From: Apricaphanius iberus | Taxonomy: Eukaryota > Chordata > Actinopteri > Cyprinodontiformes > Aphaniidae | Direction of reading: 5' to 3' | Assembly: GCA_028564705.1 (NCBI GenBank) | Contig: JAPXFQ010002662.1 | Span: 1,922,001 to 1,986,000, forward strand | DNA length: 64,000 bases | Part shown: positions 55,563 through 64,000 of the stretch, piece after piece | How the letters are laid out: each line of letters starts with the position of its first letter | Position numbering within the stretch: position 1 is the stretch's first letter | The notes under the pieces: model-generated | What the model was told of the DNA's origin: nothing | Database searches by the model: none | The model's input: the letters and a program-made list of their open reading frames with translations, nothing else | Made by a program: the position numbers and the translations under genes

Positions 55563-55690
55563 TTGGCGTCTGCTTCAGCCCGTTCGGCCCCAAAGTTAGC
55601 GTCTGCATCAGCCTGTTCGGCCCCGAAGTTGGCATCTGCTTCAGCCTGTTCGGCCCCAAAGTTTCCGTCTGCTTCAGCCTGTTCCACCTT
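55563..55690 (+). repeat. 36-bp coding minisatellite
   Basis: About three and a half copies of a 36-base unit around AAGTTGGCRTCTGCTTCAGC and CTGTTCGGCCCC. The 12-codon length preserves frame on both strands (PKLASASACSA on +, NFGAEQAEADA on -). Confidence 0.9.
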
Positions 55691-56419
55691 CTCCATCCTT
55701 CAGTCTCTGTTTCCAGAGCCAGCTGAGCCCTTCCAATCTCTGTTTCCAGAACCAGCTGAGCCCCCTTCAGTCTCTTATCCCAGAGCCAGCAGAGCCCCTT
55801 CAGTCTCTGATCCCAGAGCAAGCAAAGCCCCTTCAGTCTCCGATCCCAGAGCTGCTGGATTGGCCGCTGCCTCCGCCAGAGCTATTGGATTTGCCGCTCC
55901 CAGAACCTGAACCAGTCCAAGTGTCAGAGCCAGAGATCCTCATTGCTGCAGTACTCCTGGCCTGCACCACTGCAGCTCTTCAGACTGGGGCGGGTCACCA
56001 GAGGACACCAGGAACTCATCTCTGGCTCCCCGTGCCGGTACCTTTCCTGGACCTTGGGTTCCCCATATCAGAGCTCCCGGAGGAGGTCAGGGATGACCCT
56101 CCTCTGCAGTCAGAGCTCCCGGAGGTCGAAGAAAACCTACCTCTGCCGTCAGCACAATTGATGCCAGGGTCTGTGGCAGCTACTGTCTTTTTGGGCATCA
56201 CAGCAGCAGCCCTTCAGCACCCACAGACTCTTCCTAGGACGCTGGAGTCTCCTGTGATGTCCAGGAAGGTCCCAACGCCGGCCATGGAGCGCCCGGTCTC
56301 AGGCCCGCCGGCCACGGAGCGCGCGGTCTCAGACCCAGCTTCACCAACATGGTTCCTTCTTTCCAATCAGGGGGAACCAACTCGGTCCCTCTGTCTCCGC
56401 CGACGACCAGCCAAGCTTC

Positions 56420-56870
56420 TCTGCCACTGCCTCGTCCGCAAGAGAGGACCGCCGGGCCGTCCGCCCGTCTCCCGTCCCCTCAAGGGACGTCTTTCCAGCT
56501 TCCCGCTGGACCTCCAGGTCCCCAAGAGAGGACCGCCGGTCCGTCCGCCCATCTCCCGTCCCATCAAGGTACGTCCGTCCAGCCTCCCGCTGGACCTCCA
56601 GGTCCCCAGGAGAGGACCGCCGGACTGTCCGCCCGTCTCCTGTCCCGTCTAGGGACGTCTTTCCAGCCTCCCGCTGGACCTCCAGGTCCCCAGGAGAGGA
56701 CCGCCGGGCCGTCCGCCCGACTCACATCCCGTAAGGGGACGTCTGCAAGTCCTTCGTCCAACAAGAGGATGCCATTCAGGCCGTCCGGCCGACTCACGTC
56801 CTTTAAGGGGACGTCCGCCAGTCTTTCGTTCAGCCAGAGGGCACCATTCGGGTCGCCCATCTGACATCCG
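56420..56870 (+). repeat. ~84-bp coding minisatellite
   Basis: Four copies of a unit of about 84 bases share GAGAGGACCGCCGG, CCGTCCGCCC and CCCGCTGGACCTCCAGGTCC, with decayed copies to 56960. The length is a multiple of three, and the arrays stay open in several frames. Confidence 0.85.
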
Positions 56871-57775
56871 TCCTGTCAGGGGACCCCATCCGGGTCACCC
56901 ACCTGACACTCGTCCTGCCAGAGGCTGCCCGCCCTCCCGCCCGTCTCCCGTCCAGCCAGAGGGTGTCAATACAGACACTCATAGTTCCTAGGATTTCTAA
57001 AAGTAGAATGGGAGGCAGATCTTTGAGTTATCAGGCTCCTCTCCTGTGGAACCAGCTCCCAGTTTTAGTCCGTGAGGCAGATTGTCTTGACAGATTGACA
57101 GTCTGTTTTCAACACTAGGAGTAAAAACTTCCTTTTTGATAAAGCTTATAGTTAGTGGCTTACGTTATCCTGAGCTATTTTTGTAGTTATGCTGCTGTAA
57201 GCTTAGACTTTTGGAAAACAGACTGACCACTTTTCTTCTCTCTTCTACTTTTTTCTTCTACCACTCTCCAGATATATTGTTTCTGCTGTTATTGTGATTG
57301 TTAACCCAGTTTTCTCCCATAGAAGCTCCACATGGTCTGGTACCCTGCTCAACTACAATGCCCCCTGCTTGATGGGGAACATCGGTGCAGATCATGCTCA
57401 AAGTTACCGAGCATCCTCCATGGTGTCTCTTCTCTGTCATCTCACACCCCCAGACGGTTGTAGCAGGTGGCCGTTTGTACTGGGCCAAGTTTTGCCGGAG
57501 GTTTCTTCCTGTTAAAGAGGAGTTTTTCCTCTCCACTGTTGCCACTTGCTTGCTCAGTATGAGGGATTGCTGAGGAATTGCTGTGGTTGGAGTCTGCATG
57601 ATCCGGGCACAAGCTCACGTCGTTGACTCATCGCAATCTATTGGGATTCCTTAAATAGAAAACTTTTAACTGATTGGAATGTTTGTGTAATTTTATTGAA
57701 ACCACTTTTGTTGTAAAGTGCCTTGAGATTACATTTGTTGTGAATTGGCGCTATATAAATAAAAGTGAATTGAAA

Positions 57776-57870
57776 CTAATAAAAACTAAGCTGAAACTAA
57801 GCATTTTCAAAAATCTAAAACTAAACTACCTAACAAATAGTAAAAACTAACTAAAACTAAATAGAATTTG
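57776..57870 (+). repeat. AAAACTAA-type low-complexity repeat
   Basis: Diverged copies of AAACTAA run from the L2 tail into the target of the solo LTR, and the same style resumes at 58400-58440. This shows the LTR split one repeat tract. Confidence 0.7.
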
Positions 57871-57874
57871 AAAT

Positions 57875-58395
57875 TGTGGTAGAAATCTGGGTGTCTGAGA
57901 GGCCTCGGATGAGAGAATAAAACAAAGTGTCAGCTACATTCGTACATAGTTTATTTTACGTGAACGGAGGGCCTCCTGCTGAGAACCCTGAAGCTTCAGC
58001 ACAGATGCATGGGTATATATAGTAGTCAGCCACACCGTATTGAATCCGTTTCTGACCGATTACCATATCATACAGATGATTTCATACATAATCAAACAGA
58101 AGAGGAAGTATCACTTCAGTAGTCAGCAGTAAACCATCAGGAGATAGTTTCAGTGGACAATCAGAATATAGATAACAATAAGGGACACTTTTTATAATGC
58201 TGAGAAAGACACTAACAGGATCTGTCATAAGTGTAATACCAGATAATAACAAGAGTTGTCATAAGTCAATGTGAGATGTTAACATACAATTGGTTCTTGT
58301 TTGTACCTTAGAATCATAACAGTTGTCTAAGAGCTGAGTAAGATGATTTAACCTTTCTTAATATTCCAGCATTGATAATAGAATTTGCCGTCACA
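57875..58395. mobile_element. Candidate solo LTR
   Basis: It begins TGTGGTAGAAATC, ends TTTGCCGTCACA (TG...CA), and is flanked by AAAT on both sides (57871-57874, 58396-58399). The flanking AAACTAA tract is interrupted exactly here. At 521 bases with no ORF it fits a solo LTR. A TTTATT (AATAAA on -) at about 57949 suggests the LTR lies on the - strand. No internal partner was identified. Confidence 0.6.
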
Positions 58396-58444
58396 AAATC
58401 TTAAGGCAAAACTAAATTAAAAATAATGAAAATTTTAAAACTAT

Positions 58445-58844
58445 TATAACCCTGATACAGAGGGGAAAAGCACTGCTAACGCAGCAACTCTGCAGCTACT
58501 TTTGGCAAGTGTTTAGACTCATCTGTTTTTCAGAAAAATGCGACAAGTGACAATAAAGGGACTTTTTATGGTGTTATTGGATACTCAGAATCTAGCATGG
58601 AACCCGTATGCTTGTTACTGCAGCAACAGAGCTGCAGTCGAACCAAAGCGTTTGTAGCCCAACAGCGCTGCCCGCTCAAGTCCCTACAGAACCCAAGTAT
58701 GCACTCCTCACTCATTTTGACATGGTGTCAGAAGACATCAAAGACCTATCTCGCCTGTGAGTTTTTCTCTCTTATGTTGCCATTTCACGCTCATAGTGCA
58801 AGGGAAAGATAGACGTTAAAAGTAGCCAATGACACAGCCTCATC
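58445..58844 (+). other. Probable 5' LTR remnant and leader of the gypsy element
   Basis: The phrase TGGTGTCAGAAG at 58723-58734 is a typical leader/primer-binding word of Ty3-type elements, lying about 120 bases before the gag start. Upstream sequence includes AATAAAGG at 58550. The LTR limits cannot be fixed because the 3' LTR is outside the window. Confidence 0.4.
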
Positions 58845-59243
58845 ATGTCGGAGGGATTTTGCAGATCCGACCCGCTTGTTTTCGAAGGAGTTATCGCCGA
58901 AAACTGGCGTATTTTCAAGAGGGAGTACGACATTTTCATTGAAGCAGCCCACTCTGATAAACCTGTCAAAACAAAAGCGTACATCCTCCTCAATCTAGCA
59001 GGAGCAGAAGCCATTGAACAGGCGCGTTCTTTTGGAGCCATAATTCACACAGCTGAATTCAGGGAGGACCCCAACTGCTTAAAGAAGAAATTTCGGGAAA
59101 TATGCAACCCACAATATAACAAAACAATGGAAAGACACAAGTTTCATTCACGAAATCCGACACAAGGTGAGACTATTGAATCCTTCATTAGTGAATTGAA
59201 GATCAAAGCCAAAAGTTGCTACTTTGGAGATTTAACAGATTAA
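58845..59243 (+). pseudogene. Ty3/gypsy gag (capsid) fragment
   Basis: The frame opens MSEGFCRSDPLVFEGVIAEN. It contains NWRIFKREYDIFIEA, KTKAYILLNLAGAEAIEQA and the QGETIESFISELK block, the usual layout of the capsid core of K02A2.6-type Ty3/gypsy elements in animals. It stops at TAA after CYFGDLTD, where the family normally reads on into a zinc knuckle. The frame resumes beyond, so the stop is secondary decay. Confidence 0.8.
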
Positions 59244-59346
59244 TTGATCTGAGACAGAATCTTCTGTGGCATAAGTAATGACAGCTTAAGAAAGGTCCTG
59301 CGATTTAACCCTCTCTAAAGCCGTTTCTACATGCAGTGTTTATGAG

Positions 59347-59590
59347 ATGACTGAGAAAAACACAAAAGCCCTCGCAAAACAACCCACTACCACAGTGGAT
59401 GCACTTCAGCCAGGCTCCACCAGAGGGCACCACAGGACAAATATACATACTGTACAGAGAGACATATGTCCTGCATTTGGCCAGCAATGCCACAAATGTA
59501 AAAAGTGGAACCTTTACAAGAAATGCTCCAAGTCCAAGCCCTGCACAGAAAAGTCCTGGCCAGAAAAGTTTTATAAAATGACAATTTAAT
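59347..59590 (+). pseudogene. Gypsy zinc-knuckle region
   Basis: The frame carries ALAKQPTTTVDALQPGSTRG and then CPAFGQQCHKCKKWNLYKKC. That is a CCHC-like knuckle with the spacing C-x2-C ... C but with Leu-Tyr where a His-x-Ala is usual, so zinc binding is doubtful. It joins the capsid fragment after a short frame break. Confidence 0.7.
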
Positions 59591-59739
59591 AGAAAAGCTG
59601 TACGTCAGCTAGAGTTGGAGCGCCAGATCATTGTACAGACGACACCTTTCTAAGTGGATGGTGTCCAGCCCATTGCACCTGTGGACACAATTAGTACCCA
59701 AGCAGAGGACCGGGACGAGGATTTGTCACCCTATATATA

Positions 59740-60006
59740 CAGGACAAGCCCACTGAGATACAAATCAACACTGCAGCAAAATGCAACATAACGGCAAAGC
59801 ACACTTTTCAGCAAATATCAATGGGAAACATTTCGACATACAATAAAGCTACAAACCTAGTGGCCTATGGAGGCAGCAAGATCGAAACAGCTGGTTTTGT
59901 CACACTGCCCCTATCCCTAGATGGACAGCAACATACGCTACCATTTTTCCTTGTGGATTGCGATGTGGTGCCACTGCCAGGATTCCGAGCATGTGTTCGC
60001 CTGTGA
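59740..60006 (+). pseudogene. Gypsy aspartic protease remnant
   Basis: The frame reads EIQINTAAKCNITAK where an active protease has a D-T/S-G catalytic triplet. Asn replaces the catalytic Asp at 59767-59769 and Ala replaces Gly. The flap-like and C-terminal parts follow (LVAYGGSKIETAGFVTLPL, LPFFLVDCDVVPLPG). The frame ends in TGA at 60004-60006. Catalytically dead. Confidence 0.75.
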
Positions 60007-60621
60007 CTTGTCATACTAAGCCCCCATGTTCACCAGATCAACAAAGAGACTAATGTTAAACAATTATAATTATTATACGCCACTATTATAAGGTGAAACT
60101 ATTTTGAATTAACCTTTAATGGGCGATAATCAGTCGGTTTGTTTTATTTGTGCTTTTATTTTACTAGAGGATCTTTCAGCTCATACAACAGGCTTACTTA
60201 CACTCCTCAAGTCCCCATAAATGCATGGAGTAGGTCTACTTCAACCTCAGCATACTTTATCAGCAAATATGCGTAAATACCCCCCGATTCTTTCTGCAAT
60301 CTATATTGGCTTACCTCCCCCCCGCCGGTCATTGGGTAAAAGCCTCTAATTTAGGTTAAAGCGTATATTTTAGATTCTACAACAAATGTAATTTTGCATA
60401 TGCCCTTATATAGAAAGAGAGCCTTCGGTCTCAGCCTACTTAATTAGAAAATGTGCGTAAATACCCTCTAATTCTTTCGGTTTATTGACTTACATTCTCC
60501 CTGCCCTAATATAGTAAAAACGTCCCTGTTCTGGTTACTCATACAGTCTGCTACAAGTTTCAGGTCAGGTTACTGAGAACAGCCTAGACTTACAACCTTC
60601 TAAGTAACACATACATTTATT

Positions 60622-60626
<5 letters not shown>

Positions 60627-60660
<34 letters not shown>
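60627..60660. repeat. (AT)n microsatellite
   Basis: About 16 AT units followed by CATACATA. Confidence 0.95.
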
Positions 60661-60661
<1 letters not shown>

Positions 60662-62177
60662 CATATCCAGATACAATAGATGGAGCCAAGAAACTTCCCT
60701 GAGTTCTGTTCATCTGATTGATCTCTTCAGAGATTGTCCAATTCGTGTCACTTGAACTTTAAAGTGATCTAACAAACTTCTATATATTGTCGTGGTCAAT
60801 AATACCACCCCCAGTTCAGGAGTACTTAGAGTAAAACATCTTCAGTAGAGGAAAACCTGGCTGAGACTTAATTTAGTTTCACCTCTGCAGAGCGTGAAGA
60901 AGGCCTGTCCCCAGGAGTCTGAGTCCCAGGCGTTCTGCCTCTCTTCTTCAGACAGGCTTGCTTTATTCAATCCACATGATGGCTCACAGCACATACACAC
61001 CAATACATTTGCTGATTTATTTCCCCACACACACATTCAGTTACTGGTTGCGAGATAACAGGTACCTGGCGGCGCCTGACGGTGCCTGGTCCTACAGCTT
61101 CTCTCTAAAAACAACTCCCTCTATGGTACAGCACATCTCATATCAGATACTACTTCCTCTAAGGCCTTTAGCAACTTTCAGCAAGCATAAAACATTTAAT
61201 CACATTAAAAATCCTCATTAATATCCATGCTTCTATTCATCACAGATGTTTTGTTTAAAGAGGCTTCACTGAGAAATTTCTGAGGCGAATATTATGGTCG
61301 CTCCGTCACCTCTCCAGGTGATTATGGAGACTCAGACATCAATCTCACCGTCACAATGTGAAGACAGATGCCCACAAATCTGGTCCCTAACCCTCAGAGC
61401 CGGAGCCCGTGCAGAGTTGAGCGAATTTAAGATGCTGGACTTACCAATTCGGTGTCACGGTTACGGCATGCAGGCTACATAGATCGCGGGATGGGCATCT
61501 TGTCACCTGAACACACAGCCAGGCCCACAAGTCAAGCGGCTCTTCCGTCAACAACGAATTTGAGCATTCCTGATCCCCCGTGACTGCTACTCATGCCGTT
61601 GGATAAGTCGGAAGCTGGCATGCTGATCAACCCCCAGGCCACACTTTTATTAGAGACCCCAAGCAGGGGCTCTTTATGAGACTTTCTTATAGAATTAGTT
61701 TAAGTAAATACCCTTTAAAAAGACTTGCTTAGAAAAAGAAGGTAAATTTAAAAAGTTTTAATCTTAACTCAAAAAAGGATTACAATACAAAGTTCAAAAG
61801 CATACAATAACAACAGCTAAAAGTCAGTCTTAAAGAATTAACAAAGTCTCAGCAAAATAAATCTGCCCAAAATCTAAGTTCTAAAATCTCTCAAGACTCA
61901 AGACTAAAGTCTGAAAAGCATTTGTTCAGTCATTACATATATAGGCTGCTCTCTGAGGTGGGTCGTGTCTTATTGATATGACACGTGAAAATTGGTCACA
62001 TCTTAAACATAATACATGTTTTTATTGCAGGAAATCTTCTGACACTTCCTCTGTCTCTGTCCTCTGCTGACAAGTGTTTATGCTAATCAGGAGTCGTGGG
62101 TTGCAGTCGTGACATGAGAGGGAGGCGGGAGCTTGCTTCTGCGCTGGGCTGCTGGTCTCCATTCACATTTAGATATA

Positions 62178-62425
62178 CAGGCTCAGTGGTAGGGTAGTGG
62201 TCTTGCAATTGGAGGGTCATAGGTTCAATTCCAGCTTCTTCCAGTCACATGTCGTTGTGCCCCTGGGCAAGGCATTTAACCCCAAAAATTCGACATCCTC
62301 CTACCGAGCCATGTTGGCTATCGGTGTATGAATGTGAGTCTGAATGGGTGAATGTGGCTTCAATGTAAAGCGCTTTGAGTGGTCAGTATGACTAGAAAAG
62401 CGCTATATAAGTTCAGTCCATTTAC
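62178..62425 (+). mobile_element. tRNA-derived SINE
   Basis: The head GGCTCAGTGGTAGGGTAGTG (A box) is followed by GGTTCAATTCC (B box, 62222-62232). The body contains TGCCCCTGGGCAAGGCATTT, AAGCGCTTTGAGTGGTCAG and GCGCTATATAAGTTCAGTCC near the 3' end. This is the layout of a common fish tRNA-headed SINE family. It is full length or close to it. Confidence 0.8.
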
Positions 62426-62609
62426 CATTTACTTTATAAGCACACAGGATTATATATGTATATATGTAAAACATTAATAGATGCAGTTTATAAGAACCTG
62501 AGTGCCAAAAGAGTAGTTCATTCTATAGGCGGAAATGATGGGTATGATGATCCCATTACTAATCTATGAGATTTAACACTAGCAAAGACTTTTTAGAAAA
62601 AAAATATCT

Positions 62610-63311
62610 CTATAGAGTACAGCGATGTGTTCAGCGATGAACTTGGAGAACCTGCAATAACGTACTCCATGACATTGGATCCTCTAGCACGACCAGTTAT
62701 GCGACCAGCACATCGCATTCCAATAGCAATGCAAGCCTGAGTTAAAGAGGAACTCAACAACTTGACTAACAAAGGCGTTACCACAACAGTTTCTGAACCC
62801 ACAGACTGGGTTTCATCCATGGTTGTAGCACATAAGAAGGACAAGGAGGAGATAAGGTTGTGCATTAATCCCAAGGATCTAAGCAACGCTTTAAACATAC
62901 CCCACTACTCAATGCAGGCGTTAAAGAAGTGGTCATCCAAATGTCAGGTACAGCACTGTTCTCAGTACTTGATGCAAAAAGTTCATTTTGGCAAATAAAC
63001 TGGATCACAAGTCATCAATGCTAACTACATTCAGCAAAGCTTTTGGGCGCTATAGGTTCCTGCGCATGCCATTTGGCATAAACTCTGCTAGTGATGTCTT
63101 CCAGCGCTCCAGGGAACAGCTGTTCGCTGGATACCCCTGCACTATCATAGTCGATAACATCATTTTGGGAGGTCGCAATGCTGCAGAACATGACATGAAT
63201 CTAAATAAAGTGCTTGACCGTGCACAAGAGATCAAGCTCCGATTGAATCCCCACAAGTGTAAGTTTCGCCTCGACCAAGTTTGTAATGTGGGACAAATAT
63301 TCACAAAATGA
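62610..63311 (+). pseudogene. Ty3/gypsy reverse transcriptase
   Basis: Blocks in order: SDELGEPAITYSMTLDPLAR, VSEPTDWVSSMVVAHKKDKE, IRLCINPKDLSNALN (motif A neighbourhood), a frame break, then AFGRYRFLRMPFGINSASDV and the polymerase box. At 63150-63158 the box reads V-D-N instead of V-D-D, so the second metal-binding Asp is lost. KLRLNPHKCKFRL follows before a TGA at about 63309. At least two frameshifts are present. Confidence 0.85.
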
Positions 63312-64000
63312 GACCTCAAGGCTGACCCTACAAAGACTGAAGCCTTCAACAGTATGCCAGTCCCCGAAGACCTCCTTGCCATACAGCATTTTCTAAGTAT
63401 GGTGAGTTATCTCGGGAAGTTTATTCCAAATCTCAGTACTATTGCAGCACTGCTCAGATAGCTAACCCATAAGGATACTGCCTGGTACTGGCTCCCACAT
63501 CATCAACATGCGTTTCAACATCATGTTTATCCAGCTCACCAGTGTCATCATATTTCAATGTAAAAAGACCAGTGACGTTAACCTGTGAAGCTTCACACTA
63601 CGGACTGGGTGCTGCGTGCCTACAGGGTGAGAAACCTGAGGATGATACTACGGTTACAAGCTTATGACATCACATATATCGACAAAAAGGGTAAAGCATA
63701 TGTATCTTACAGACACCCTGTCACGAGCCCCTGGGACCTTTATCTCCCAGACACGGTGTGTCTACAAGAACAACAACTTTGAGGTGATGTCTGTCAGCTA
63801 CATCTCTACTGCCAGGCTGGAGGTGCTACAAGCCAATACAGCTAAAGACCAAGTCTTACAAACTCTGAGTATGTTAATTCAGAACAGATAGCCCAACACG
63901 CACCGTAAATTTCCCTTCTCTGTTCGCCTTTTATTCCCATACAGATAAGAATTGTTAGTAGTTGACGGCATCGTCATTGAAGGCCATAGAAATGGCATTC
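63312..64000 (+). pseudogene. Gypsy RNase H, tether and integrase start (runs off the window)
   Basis: 63400-63600 keeps FLSMVSYLGKFIPNLS and VTCEASHYGLGAA (RNase H start), interrupted by stops. 63655-63740 reads RLQAYDITYIDKKGK, then HMYLTDTLSRAPG one frame over. 63945-64000 gives ELLVVDGIVIEGHRNGI, which matches the entry to the integrase H2C2 zinc-binding domain. The rest of the element lies beyond 64000. Confidence 0.75.

Larger units (their letters stand above)
54966..56870 (+). pseudogene. Gag-like proline-rich ORF of the LTR-like unit
   Basis: The start MDPAEASDPDLLQDLWANMD resembles the MDPA-type beginning of fish Ty3-type gag proteins. Stops occur near residue 28 and in the 55244-55300 region. 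Later parts (SEDELLEFFHGNKFDYL, EEQYVEQQTSL) read well in one frame. The rest consists of three tandem arrays: PKLASASACSA (55563-55685), FPEPAEP(F/P)QSL and PSVSDPRAS (55700-55850), and RTAGPSARL / PPGPQ (56420-56740). No capsid homology domain or zinc knuckle is recognised. Several frame changes occur between arrays. Confidence 0.5.
53893..56975 (+). mobile_element. GC-rich LTR-retroelement-like unit with an rRNA insert
   Basis: In order: an LTR-like leader (53893-54140) with TATTTAAG promoter-like and AATAAATTA polyadenylation-like words; antisense 28S rRNA and ITS2-like sequence (54145-54715); a spacer with a thrice-repeated CCTTACCAGAGGCACGAGA; then a gag-like ORF that starts MDPAEASDPDLLQDLWANMD and becomes proline-rich. 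No protease, RT, integrase or right-hand LTR is visible, so it is non-autonomous or truncated. It is inserted in the L2 LINE. GC content stands far above the flanks. Confidence 0.6.
52590..57775 (+). mobile_element. L2-type LINE with two nested insertions
   Basis: It starts inside the RT (ANYRPISNLPFLSKILEK-like sequence at 52608-52665). It continues with LDLSAAFDTVDHNILLERIE and SYADDAQLYLS (53059-53091, YADD intact), then TSRLDYCSSLLS. After an insertion (53488-53765) it goes on with AIKSLQLNQ and VLMNIKKRDHISSVLASLH up to 53892. After the LTR-like unit it resumes at about 56980 with VPRISKSR and SYQAPLLWNQLP, then the tail with CGGAGGTTTCTTCCTGTTAA ending near 57775. About 60-100 codons between the two halves are missing, so the larger insertion came with a deletion. 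Confidence 0.85.
60065..62585. mobile_element. 2.5-kb composite insertion within the gypsy element
   Basis: It separates the protease C-terminal side (HQINKETNV, to about 60060) from the linker before RT (EYSDVFSDELGE, from about 62615). It holds an AT microsatellite, a tRNA-derived SINE and a 60820-61260 segment that resembles LTR sequence on the - strand (TTTATT at 60963). No complete gene is visible. Borders are approximate and no duplication was found. Confidence 0.55.

Noticed and set aside
55885..56652. 255-codon open frame on the + strand, the longest in the window
   Set aside because: It is made of proline-rich tandem repeats of the retroelement unit and has no gene-like start or domain; treated as part of the decayed gag-like region.
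62178..62240. Possible functional tRNA gene
   Set aside because: The A and B boxes belong to a SINE with a typical body and tail; the acceptor stem does not pair.

Overview
The window is eukaryotic, almost certainly teleost fish. It is AT-rich, intron-bearing and crowded with fish-type transposons: L2- and Rex/CR1-type LINEs, Tc1/mariner, hAT and PIF/Harbinger elements, a TTAA-target element, tRNA-derived SINEs and LTR retroelements. Only two host genes can be supported. One is the last coding exon of a calponin-homology (CH) domain protein that looks like LRCH1 (+ strand, 10031-10144). The other is a complete nine-exon gene for S-formylglutathione hydrolase / esterase D, ESD (- strand, coding exons 42455 down to 36639, non-coding first exon near 43.5-43.6 kb). 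They converge, which from memory is also the arrangement of LRCH1 and ESD in human, and this supports both calls. The eight ESD coding exons join to 849 bases (282 residues plus stop). The catalytic Ser, Asp and His fall at residues 149, 226 and 260.

Layout. 1-10030: presumed LRCH1 intron with transposon relics (hAT end, Tc1 transposase scrap, a 1.5 kb terminal-inverted-repeat element). 10031-12400: LRCH1 terminal exon and 3' sequence. 12485-15518: a three-layer transposon nest (hAT in hAT, with a Harbinger-type element inside). 15.5-22 kb: intergenic DNA with repeat relics. 22.1-26.4 kb: an L2 LINE on the - strand broken by two DNA transposons. 26.6-27.1 kb: two adjoining minisatellites. 27.4-34.6 kb: further inverted-repeat elements. 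34.65-36.33 kb: a Harbinger-type element with a BED-finger hAT nested at its edge. 36.4-43.65 kb: ESD, with a Tc1/mariner element, a LINE scrap and microsatellites in its introns. 43.7-53.5 kb: a run of LINE relics.

53.5-57.8 kb is the most unusual block. An L2 LINE is interrupted by a GC-rich LTR-retroelement-like unit. Between its LTR-like leader and its proline-rich gag-like ORF lies an antisense, internally deleted piece of 28S rRNA plus ITS2-like sequence. From 57.9 kb to the window end there is a candidate solo LTR, then a decayed Ty3/gypsy element (gag, zinc knuckle, protease, reverse transcriptase, start of integrase) split by a 2.5 kb insertion. The gypsy element runs off the right edge.

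Nothing here resembles a bacterial operon, CRISPR array or defence system. Transposon family names come from motif memory and terminal-repeat logic, not from database searches.
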